From an uncultured Haemophilus sp. (lineage in GTDB: Bacteria > Pseudomonadota > Gammaproteobacteria > Enterobacterales > Pasteurellaceae), in NCBI RefSeq assembly GCF_937976265.1, contig NZ_CALJRX010000345.1, positions 1 through 13,120 on the forward strand: a DNA stretch of 13,120 bases, read 5' to 3'. Made by a program: the position numbers and the translations under genes. This document shows, piece after piece, positions 6,671 through 12,413 of the stretch (the stretch's first letter is position 1; every line of letters begins with the position of its first letter). The notes beneath the pieces were generated by a model that did no database searches, was not told the DNA's origin, and saw nothing but the letters and a program-made list of their open reading frames with translations.

Positions 6671-7513
6671 ATGAATAAAGAAACTCAAATGATGTTAGTA
6701 CCTCAAGGTAGCATCGAAGGTTATATTCGAGCAGCAAACGAATATCCGATGCTGACTGCAGAGGAAGAAAAAAGCTTAGCAGAACGTTTGTATTATGACG
6801 GTGATATTGAAGCAGCGAAAAAACTAGTTTTATCACACTTACGTTTTGTTATTCATGTTGCGCGTGGTTATTCAGGTTATGGATTACCGCAAGCAGATTT
6901 AATTCAAGAAGGTAATATCGGATTAATGAAAGCGGTAAAACGTTTTAATCCGGAAGTGGGTGTTCGCCTTGTGTCCTTTGCGGTGCATTGGATCAAAGCT
7001 GAAATCCATGAATATGTCCTTCGCAACTGGCGTATTGTGAAAGTCGCTACCACGAAAGCACAACGTAAATTGTTCTTTAATCTACGTAAAACTAAACAAC
7101 GTTTAGGTTGGTTCAATGAAAACGAAGTGGATATGGTGGCGAATGAGCTTGGCGTGTCAAAAGAAGATGTCATCGAAATGGAATCCCGTATGACAGGGGC
7201 TGATGTGGGCTTTGATTTGCCAACAGACGATGATGACGAAGCTTATGTACCTTCTTTATATTTAGAAGATAAAAGCTCAAACTTTGCGGCAGAACTTGAA
7301 AGCGAAAACTTTGAAGAACAAGCCACAGAAAAATTAGGTACAGCCTTAGCCAATCTTGATGAACGTAGCCAAGAGATTATCAAAGCACGTTGGTTAGATG
7401 ATGAGAAAGCCACCCTTCATGATCTTGCAGCAAAATATAATGTGTCTGCAGAACGTATTCGTCAGCTTGAAGCTAATGCATTGAAAAAACTTAAAAGTGC
7501 GGTTGATTTCTAA
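6671..7513 (+). CDS. rpoH: Heat-shock sigma factor RpoH (sigma-32)
   Basis: A 280-residue sigma-70-family factor that directs RNA polymerase to heat-shock promoters (chaperones and proteases). Region 2 is highly conserved: DLIQEGNIGLMKAVKRF (76-92) and SFAVHWIKAEIHEYVLRNWR (102-121). The RpoH box QRKLFFNLRK (131-140), unique to this group, is exact. Region 4 ends with VSAERIRQLEANALKKL (258-274). I place the start at 6671, not at the in-frame ATG at 6632, because GAGGAGA (6661-6667) fits it and the protein then begins MNKETQMMLVPQ like the Haemophilus protein I remember. The gene has its own promoter, a structured leader that may control translation, an uptake signal in the last codons and a terminator after the stop. 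Length and domains are normal. Confidence 0.96.
   Translation: MNKETQMMLVPQGSIEGYIRAANEYPMLTAEEEKSLAERLYYDGDIEAAKKLVLSHLRFVIHVARGYSGYGLPQADLIQEGNIGLMKAVKRFNPEVGVRLVSFAVHWIKAEIHEYVLRNWRIVKVATTKAQRKLFFNLRKTKQRLGWFNENEVDMVANELGVSKEDVIEMESRMTGADVGFDLPTDDDDEAYVPSLYLEDKSSNFAAELESENFEEQATEKLGTALANLDERSQEIIKARWLDDEKATLHDLAAKYNVSAERIRQLEANALKKLKSAVDF
7495..7503 (+). repeat. DNA uptake signal sequence (USS) at the 3' end of rpoH
   Basis: Exact core AAGTGCGGT within the last codons of rpoH (Lys-Ser-Ala-Val), followed by TGATTTC. Confidence 0.9.
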
Positions 7514-7530
7514 GCCGTTTTGATAAAAAG

Positions 7531-7560
7531 AAAACCTGTCGATTATCGACAGGTTTTTTT
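7531..7560. terminator. Bidirectional terminator between rpoH and plsY
   Basis: CCTGTCGA (7535-7542) pairs with TCGACAGG (7546-7553) around TTA. It is flanked by AAAA on the left and a T-run on the right, so it works in both directions for the convergent genes rpoH and plsY. The plsY stop lies only 2 bp away. Confidence 0.9.
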
Positions 7561-7562
7561 AT

Positions 7563-8162
7563 TTATTTCTTTTTGGATTTTCCCCACATTTTATCTTCTT
7601 GACCTCGCCATAAGCGCTGAATATTGTCGTGGTGGCGATAAATCAGCAAGCAACAAACTAAGGCAACGGGGAAGGTAAATTCCGGTTTAAGCCACCAAAC
7701 ATAAAATGGCACGAGAAGTGCCGTAATGACCGCACTTAATGAAGAATAGCGACTAATTAAGAAGACTAACAACCACGTACCTAGCGTTGAACCGGCGACG
7801 CCCCAAGAGATGGGCGCAATGGCACCGAATGCGGTCGCGACACCTTTCCCGCCTTTAAACTGAAAGAAAATGGGGAAGATATGTCCTAAACACGCACCCA
7901 AGGCAACCATGCCTAATTCAAATTGTGTGAGTCCTAAATAATAACCCGCCCAAACAGGTAACATCCCTTTTAAAATGTCGCAAATTAATACGGCAAGTGC
8001 CGCCCAACGTCCGCCAATACGTAATACATTGGTCGCACCAGGGTTATGAGAGCCGTTTTTTCGTGGGTCAGGCAAGCCTGCTACCTTACAAATCAAAATT
8101 GCACTGGAAATCGAACCCAGTAAATAAGCAAAAATCATATAAAAAAGGGCAAATAGGCTCAT
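7563..8162 (-). CDS. plsY: Acyl-phosphate:glycerol-3-phosphate acyltransferase PlsY
   Basis: An inner-membrane enzyme that moves an acyl group from acyl-phosphate to glycerol-3-phosphate, the first step of phospholipid synthesis. The 199 residues form about five membrane helices with the three conserved loops: GSISSA (16-21), KNGSHNPGATNVLR (35-48) and GHIFPIFFQFKGGKG (93-107). The last holds the glycine-rich substrate site. The C-terminus is basic (KSKKK). I chose the ATG at 8160-8162 because GGAG lies 6 nt upstream and the protein then begins MSLFALFY as in Haemophilus. A GTG four codons upstream would add MEHK and lacks a good site. The gene converges with rpoH across a shared terminator and is divergent from folB. 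One uptake signal lies in the gene. Confidence 0.95.
   Translation of the reverse strand: MSLFALFYMIFAYLLGSISSAILICKVAGLPDPRKNGSHNPGATNVLRIGGRWAALAVLICDILKGMLPVWAGYYLGLTQFELGMVALGACLGHIFPIFFQFKGGKGVATAFGAIAPISWGVAGSTLGTWLLVFLISRYSSLSAVITALLVPFYVWWLKPEFTFPVALVCCLLIYRHHDNIQRLWRGQEDKMWGKSKKK
7729..7737 (-). repeat. DNA uptake signal sequence (USS) inside plsY
   Basis: Exact core AAGTGCGGT on the minus strand, in the coding sequence. Confidence 0.9.
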
Positions 8163-8259
8163 TTTGTGCTCCACAATCTTGATTGTATTTGAAAAACTTG
8201 TTCGTTATTTTAACCAAACTTGATAGCATAAGCCCACTATATTTTTACAGGAATGAGAG

Positions 8260-8616
8260 ATGGATCGTATTTTTATTGAAGAATTAGTGGTCTTCGCACA
8301 AATTGGCGTGTATGACTGGGAGCAACAAATTAAACAAAAGCTCGTTTTTGATTTGGAAATGGCATGGGATTGTCAAAAAGCCGCAGAAACGGATGATGTG
8401 CAATACTGTCTTAATTATGCTGAAGTGAGCCAATTTATTTTAGATTATGTGCAAGCTAAGCCTTTTTTATTGGTTGAGCGAGTCGCTTACGAAGTGGCAG
8501 AACAATTACAACAACGTTTTGGTATTTCATGGCTACGTCTCAAATTAAGCAAACCTAAAGCCGTTGCACAAGCCAGCAATGTTGGGATTATTGTAGAACG
8601 AGGCGAGTTGAAATAA
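8260..8616 (+). CDS. folB: Dihydroneopterin aldolase FolB
   Basis: A cytoplasmic enzyme of folate synthesis that splits dihydroneopterin to hydroxymethyl-dihydropterin and glycolaldehyde. The 118-residue length is normal. Conserved parts: IGVYDWEQ (15-22), with Glu21 near the pterin site; LNYAEV with Tyr53; LVERVA with Glu73; and LSKPKAV with Lys98, the catalytic lysine. The start ATG at 8260 follows AGGAATGAGAG. The gene is divergent from plsY with a 97-bp gap in which I could not fix a promoter for either gene. It is followed by a hairpin made of two inverted uptake signals. The pairing plsY-folB is familiar from Haemophilus. Confidence 0.95.
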   Translation: MDRIFIEELVVFAQIGVYDWEQQIKQKLVFDLEMAWDCQKAAETDDVQYCLNYAEVSQFILDYVQAKPFLLVERVAYEVAEQLQQRFGISWLRLKLSKPKAVAQASNVGIIVERGELK

Positions 8617-8629
8617 TCGTTGAAAATAG

Positions 8630-8672
8630 ACCGCACTTTGTCAATGTTGAAACAAAGTGCGGTTAATTTTTT
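8630..8672. terminator. Terminator made of an inverted pair of uptake signals
   Basis: ACCGCACTTTG (8630-8640) and CAAAGTGCGGT (8653-8663) form a perfect 11-bp stem with a 12-nt loop, followed by TTAATTTTTT. Each arm holds an exact uptake-signal core. The hairpin lies between the convergent folB and CDF genes. The T-run is best for the plus strand (folB). Confidence 0.85.
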
Positions 8673-9288
8673 AGGTGTTTTTTAATGACAAGCGAAATGC
8701 TCCAATTCCGCTTTTTAGCACAAGAATACTCAATATCATACTCGCTAAGGGATCCACCCATTGCCATCCGAGAAAATAAGCGCTCAATCCTGAAAGAATC
8801 GCGATAACGGAGCCAAATAAATCTGTTAATACATGCAGATAAGCGGCTTTGATATTGAGATTGTCATGATCACTTTTCAACATTATCCAAGCAACGAAAA
8901 GATTGACGAGTAATCCTAGCGATGCCACGCCTAGCATTGGCAATGCCAACATTTCGGTTGGATGCTGCCAACGTTGAATGGCTTCAAACAAAATCATCAA
9001 TGCGACGACGATCAGTGAGCCACTATTGAGTATGGCGATATAGCGTTGTTTTTGAGCGGATAAGAAAAGTGCCAACAGCGCTAAAAATAATGACAGGCTA
9101 TCATTTGCCATATGCCCCGCATCAGCCATTAATGCCAAGCTGTTAAACCAATATCCCCCAAGAAATTCAATGATCATAAAGCCTGTAATGACGATAAAAC
9201 TGAATGCTAAAATTTTTTTATTTTGTGGAATATGGTCGTGATGCTCATGAGCGTGCTCGTGGTGTTCATGAGAATGATGGTGAGGCAT
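8671..9288 (-). CDS. Short CDF-family zinc/cation efflux protein without C-terminal domain
   Basis: A 205-residue cation diffusion facilitator of the CzcD/ZitB type, exporting divalent metal across the inner membrane in exchange for protons. The N-terminus is histidine-rich (11 His in residues 3-19). Six membrane segments follow. Transport-site residues are H59 and D63 in ADAGHMAND and H152 and D156 in LHVLTD, the HD-HD pattern typical of zinc carriers. The protein ends just after TM6 (GAFRLSLKNT), so the usual 80-100-residue cytoplasmic C-terminal domain is missing. The stop is genuine in frame and is followed by the USS terminator. I chose the ATG at 9286-9288, which has AAGGA upstream. A longer frame to 9396 would overlap the promoter and the regulator gene. 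It is divergent from a merR-family gene that probably controls it. Confidence 0.88.
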   Translation of the reverse strand: MPHHHSHEHHEHAHEHHDHIPQNKKILAFSFIVITGFMIIEFLGGYWFNSLALMADAGHMANDSLSLFLALLALFLSAQKQRYIAILNSGSLIVVALMILFEAIQRWQHPTEMLALPMLGVASLGLLVNLFVAWIMLKSDHDNLNIKAAYLHVLTDLFGSVIAILSGLSAYFLGWQWVDPLASMILSILVLKSGIGAFRLSLKNT

Positions 9289-9325
9289 ATTGTTCCTTAT
9301 TGTGTACTTGATTAACTTGGGATAA

Positions 9326-9356
9326 AGTATAAAGTCCGTAGCAACTACAAGGTCAA
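9326..9356 (-). promoter_or_regulatory. MerR-type promoter/operator of the CDF gene
   Basis: On the minus strand, -35 TTGACC (9351-9356) and -10 TATACT (9326-9331) are separated by 19 bp, the long spacer typical of promoters activated by MerR-family proteins through DNA twisting. The spacer contains TTGTAGTTGCTACGG, an imperfect dyad around TTG that resembles the CTATAG/CTAGAG arms of PbrR/CadR-type sites. Transcription would start near 9319, about 31 nt before the CDF ATG. Confidence 0.82.
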
Positions 9357-9373
9357 GGCTTGATTTTAAAAAA

Positions 9374-9757
9374 ATGAAGATACACGAACTCAGCAAACAA
9401 AGCGGTATTCATTTAGAAACTATTCGTTATTATGAAAAAATGGGTTTAATGCCGGAGCCTAAACGGCTGGCAAATGGTTATCGAGATTATGATGAAGCCA
9501 GTTTGAAGCAATTAAAATTTATTAAAACCTGCCGAGCGTTAGATTTTAGCTTGGCTGAAATTAAATTTTTTAATGAGATGAAAACGCAGCAATCTCAACA
9601 TTGTGAAGTGGATAGTATGTTGGCAAAACATTTGGTTTCAGTCGAAGAAAAAATTGCCGAACTGACTGAAATTAAACATTTCCTACAAAGTTTAATTACC
9701 GAAGATGATCATCAAGCTGCAGATTGTAAAGCGATGGCTCAATTAAAGGCATATTAG
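9374..9757 (+). CDS. MerR-family metal-responsive regulator (CadR/ZntR-like)
   Basis: A 127-residue DNA-binding regulator. The N-terminal winged helix-turn-helix spans about 1-70 (IHELSKQSGIHLETIRYYE at 3-21, and the wing RLANGYRDYD at 31-40). A long dimerisation helix (about 80-110) follows, then a C-terminal metal-binding tail. Candidate ligands are H76, C77, H113 and C118. CadR/PbrR proteins usually have three cysteines (near 77, 112 and 119); here the middle one is replaced by D112/H113, so metal choice may differ. The gene is divergent from a CDF efflux gene across a 19-bp-spacer promoter that it probably activates. The ribosome-binding site is poor and no separate promoter is clear. A strong bidirectional terminator follows. 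Confidence 0.88.
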   Translation: MKIHELSKQSGIHLETIRYYEKMGLMPEPKRLANGYRDYDEASLKQLKFIKTCRALDFSLAEIKFFNEMKTQQSQHCEVDSMLAKHLVSVEEKIAELTEIKHFLQSLITEDDHQAADCKAMAQLKAY

Positions 9758-9777
9758 TATCAGCTGAAAAATACACA

Positions 9778-9814
9778 AAAAATCATCCGCACTTTTGATG
9801 TGCGGATGATTTTT
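9778..9814. terminator. Bidirectional terminator between merR-family gene and nnrS
   Basis: AAAAATCATCCGCAC (9778-9792) pairs perfectly with GTGCGGATGATTTTT (9800-9814), giving a 15-bp stem with a 7-nt loop. The A-run on one side and T-run on the other let it act in both directions. The left arm holds a one-mismatch uptake signal (9786-9794). Confidence 0.92.
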
Positions 9815-10910
9815 ATTCTGGGTCATCGGTAAATGCATTGTTTCGGAATATCGGGACAAAGGTTGCGAGATACAGCACAAACACAATGGCAATTAAAATA
9901 GCCGGAATCGTGATAAAAAACAGCTCGTCCACATACATCAAACAGGCTCGGGAAAGTGCCGCCGTGAAAAGACAAAGCACGGCAAGGCGACAGAGTTTTG
10001 GGTAATCCAGTTTCGTAAAGCCACTATGCCATAATCCCGCGGTGAGCCAAATCATCATCATACTGCCGAGAATGCCGCCAAGTGTCACCATGTGTAATGG
10101 ATCGGCAGTAGGCTCATCAATTAATTTATTTATGCCAATCCACAAATAGCCAATCGCGGCGAACAGTTGAAGGAAATAATAAGTGCGTACGTAATGTTTA
10201 CGTAGCAGTTCGTGATGATGTAATTCGCGTAACTTGGCAAGCAAAATAAAGCCAACGGCAAAAGCTGTAAAAGCGGCTGTTTGCGCAGGCAACCAAAGCT
10301 CTGCTGCGGTATGAAGTAATAAAAATGTAATCGCGATATTTTTATACACGACATTTGGGATAAATACGGGATCTTTCAATGTACTTTCTTTCAGTGCCTC
10401 TGCGCCTAATAGAATACTGACTCGAATTGATACAAACATCACTGCTGCCATATTCAAATGCACCTGTGCCCGCAATAATTTCAGACTATCAGTCATGGCG
10501 TAAGCTGTCTGACAAACCATAAATGCTGCAAGTAACATCAGTAAAGTAAAATTGTCGGTATTGCGATCCAACCAAAACAGCCAAGCACAAAAGAGTAACA
10601 ACGCGAGCCAATAAGCCGCCACTAAAAATGAGGCGGTTTGTGGGGAAAATGGCAATAACACCAATCCTGCAAGCAAGAGCACCGCTAAAATCGTCGCAAT
10701 CGGTTTTAAATTACCTTTGTAATTTGTCCATTCGAGCATGGAAGCCGTCAGAAAGCCGCCGTATGCGGCTGGTAGCATAAATTCTAAGAAAATTTTGCGG
10801 TGTAGGATGAGATCATCGGGGCTGATGAAAAAGCTCAAGGCACCAACAATCGCAAGAATGGCTGCACCAACAAAAAACGGTCGCATCGGATGGGTAAAGA
10901 AATTATTCAT
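9813..10910 (-). CDS. NnrS-like membrane protein (nitric oxide response)
   Basis: A 365-residue integral membrane protein with about 10-12 hydrophobic segments. It matches the NnrS family in its N-terminus THPMRPFF (6-13), the segment GGFLTASMLEWTNYKG (51-66) and DPLHMVTLGGILGSM (270-284). NnrS proteins bind haem and copper and protect against nitric oxide stress. Histidines at 7, 37, 151, 200, 231-233, 273 and 295 are candidate metal ligands. It is divergent: the usual paired-histidine motif after helix 1 appears as HRKIFLE with one histidine, and the usual glycine-arginine motif in the middle reads SIRVSILLGAEAL. The ATG at 10910 overlaps the stop of the ATPase gene by 8 nt, with AAGGA 10 nt upstream, so it is the last gene of the ABC operon. 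Function in detail is not known. Confidence 0.75.
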   Translation of the reverse strand: MNNFFTHPMRPFFVGAAILAIVGALSFFISPDDLILHRKIFLEFMLPAAYGGFLTASMLEWTNYKGNLKPIATILAVLLLAGLVLLPFSPQTASFLVAAYWLALLLFCAWLFWLDRNTDNFTLLMLLAAFMVCQTAYAMTDSLKLLRAQVHLNMAAVMFVSIRVSILLGAEALKESTLKDPVFIPNVVYKNIAITFLLLHTAAELWLPAQTAAFTAFAVGFILLAKLRELHHHELLRKHYVRTYYFLQLFAAIGYLWIGINKLIDEPTADPLHMVTLGGILGSMMMIWLTAGLWHSGFTKLDYPKLCRLAVLCLFTAALSRACLMYVDELFFITIPAILIAIVFVLYLATFVPIFRNNAFTDDPE

Positions 10911-11595
10911 AATAATGGATTCCTTGAAATTCGCGTGCGACTACGGTTTCTTCAAAGGCTGAATTGCGTTCGGATAATGGCGTTGGCAAGGTAATCACAT
11001 TTTGCACATCCATCCCTTTTGGAGAAAGCTGCATAATCTCTCGGCTTAATCGAGCTGCTTCAAAACGATCGTGTGTCACTAAAATGCAAGCCATGCCTTG
11101 TTGCTCAATTTTTTCCACTAACATAGCGGCTAAAATATCACGTAAATCGCGATCCAAACCGACAAAAGGTTCATCCAATAAGGCTAAATCACAGCCGCAT
11201 AGCAATAGACGCAAAAATGCTACGCGTTTTGCCATACCGCCCGATAATTCGGTCGGGTATTTATTCAAATCACCTGAAGAAAGTCCGATTTTTTCTGCCA
11301 GTGCGATGATTTCGTCTTCATTCGGTTCTTCCATAAAAATAGCAATATTCTGCATGGCAGTGAGATTTTCTAATAGGCGATTTTCTTGAAACAGAAAGCC
11401 TGTTTTACGAAAGGTATTCTTGATTTCGCCCGATTTTGGCGTTTCTAAACCTGAAATTAAACGCAGCACAGTGGTTTTGCCACAACCGCTTGGGCCGAAT
11501 AAGGTTTTCACTTCGCCTGGTTGTAAATCCATACTGAAATCGCGCACGATGGGATCGCGGAGAATTTCAAAACGCACATTTTTTAAACTCAGCAT
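10903..11595 (-). CDS. ABC transporter ATP-binding protein (SsuB/TauB type)
   Basis: A 230-residue cytoplasmic ATPase that drives the importer formed with the upstream permease. All motifs are present: Walker A GPSGCGKTT (34-42), Q-loop Gln70, signature LSGGMAKR (117-124), Walker B LALLDEP (137-143) and switch His175. The composition is that of the nitrate/sulfonate/taurine/thiamine-precursor group, with no extra C-terminal domain. I chose the ATG at 11593-11595: its A is the last base of the permease stop (TAATG) and GGAGAAG lies just upstream. A GTG at 11607 would add four residues and use up that site. Overlap at both ends shows translational coupling with the permease and nnrS genes. Confidence 0.92.
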   Translation of the reverse strand: MLSLKNVRFEILRDPIVRDFSMDLQPGEVKTLFGPSGCGKTTVLRLISGLETPKSGEIKNTFRKTGFLFQENRLLENLTAMQNIAIFMEEPNEDEIIALAEKIGLSSGDLNKYPTELSGGMAKRVAFLRLLLCGCDLALLDEPFVGLDRDLRDILAAMLVEKIEQQGMACILVTHDRFEAARLSREIMQLSPKGMDVQNVITLPTPLSERNSAFEETVVAREFQGIHYYE

Positions 11596-12392
11596 TATCT
11601 TCTCCACGGCATAAACAGGATTTCCAATGGCTTGGTAATCAAATATTCAAAGAGGGAAACAAACACAATTACCAACAGCACATAAGCCATGACCGTTGAC
11701 GTATCTAACATGGCTCTGGCATCGGCAATTTTTGCACCTACACCCTCATTGGCTCCCAAAAGCTCAGCCATAATGACGACTTTCACACCCATAGCAACCG
11801 CGACGCCAATACTGGAAATCACATAGCCCGTGAGATGGGGAACATATAAATAGCGGATTTTTTTCCACAATCCGAGTTTGTACGCATCAAACAATTCTTC
11901 ATGTTGTTTGTTTACACTTGCCATGCCCATAGCGGCACTGGCAAAGGTCAGCGGGGCGACTAATACGATAATGGTAAATAGCACACTTGGGTTGCCAAAG
12001 CCAAACCAAAATAAGGCCATCACAACCCAAATGATTGGCGGCATGGCTAACAAAATCGTAATGACGGGTTTAAGCAAGGCCATAGCGGTTTTAAAGCTAC
12101 CGGCAATCAGCCCTGCCGCTAAGCCTGCGACTAATGCAATGGTAATGCCCACCACAGAACGCCATAATGAAATACCGATTTCGTTTTGTTGAAAATGCTC
12201 GAGCAGCTCAAGGGCTTTTTGAAAAACATCCGCGGGAGCAGGCAGCATAAATTCACCAAATATCGCACTGCCCCAAGCCCACAAGGCAACAACCATCATT
12301 GCTACACTCAAGCCGGCAAAGCCACTCCAGAGGTAGTCGATGATGTAAAACAGGACAGGTTGTGGTTTACGGATTTTGTCAGTTTTAATCAT
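11595..12392 (-). CDS. ABC transporter permease (SsuC/TauC type)
   Basis: A 265-residue inner-membrane permease with about six helices (first near 24-46). The cytoplasmic EAA-like loop is at about 167-187 (LFDAYKLGLWKKIRYLYVPH), which contacts the ATPase. The fold and length fit the permeases of the nitrate, sulfonate, taurine and ThiX/HMP importers. It lies between the substrate-binding protein (21 nt upstream) and the ATPase (overlap of one base). The ribosome-binding site is weak, so translation may be coupled to the upstream gene. Substrate unknown. Confidence 0.9.
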   Translation of the reverse strand: MIKTDKIRKPQPVLFYIIDYLWSGFAGLSVAMMVVALWAWGSAIFGEFMLPAPADVFQKALELLEHFQQNEIGISLWRSVVGITIALVAGLAAGLIAGSFKTAMALLKPVITILLAMPPIIWVVMALFWFGFGNPSVLFTIIVLVAPLTFASAAMGMASVNKQHEELFDAYKLGLWKKIRYLYVPHLTGYVISSIGVAVAMGVKVVIMAELLGANEGVGAKIADARAMLDTSTVMAYVLLVIVFVSLFEYLITKPLEILFMPWRR

Positions 12393-12413
12393 ATTATGTG
12401 ATTCAGTTTCAAA

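Noticed and set aside
8163..8174. GTG start four codons upstream of plsY
   Set aside because: The GGAG for the ATG at 8162 lies inside this extension, and the family protein begins MSLFALFY.
9289..9396. Longer frame for the CDF gene starting at 9396
   Set aside because: The extra 36 residues do not resemble a CDF protein and would run through the MerR-type promoter and into the start of the regulator gene. The ATG at 9288 has a good ribosome-binding site and opens the histidine-rich tail.
10964..11389. 141-residue plus-strand frame opposite the ATPase gene
   Set aside because: It lies antisense to a gene with all ABC motifs and has no family features; it is an opposite-strand shadow. The same holds for the other antisense frames in the window.
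11596..11607. GTG start four codons upstream of the ABC ATPase
   Set aside because: The ATG at 11595 overlaps the permease stop (TAATG) and has GGAGAAG just upstream, which the longer version would consume.
12388..12404. Imperfect palindrome before the permease gene as an operator
   Set aside because: AATCATAT/ATGTGATT has one mismatch, lies inside an operon between coupled genes, and has no promoter beside it.
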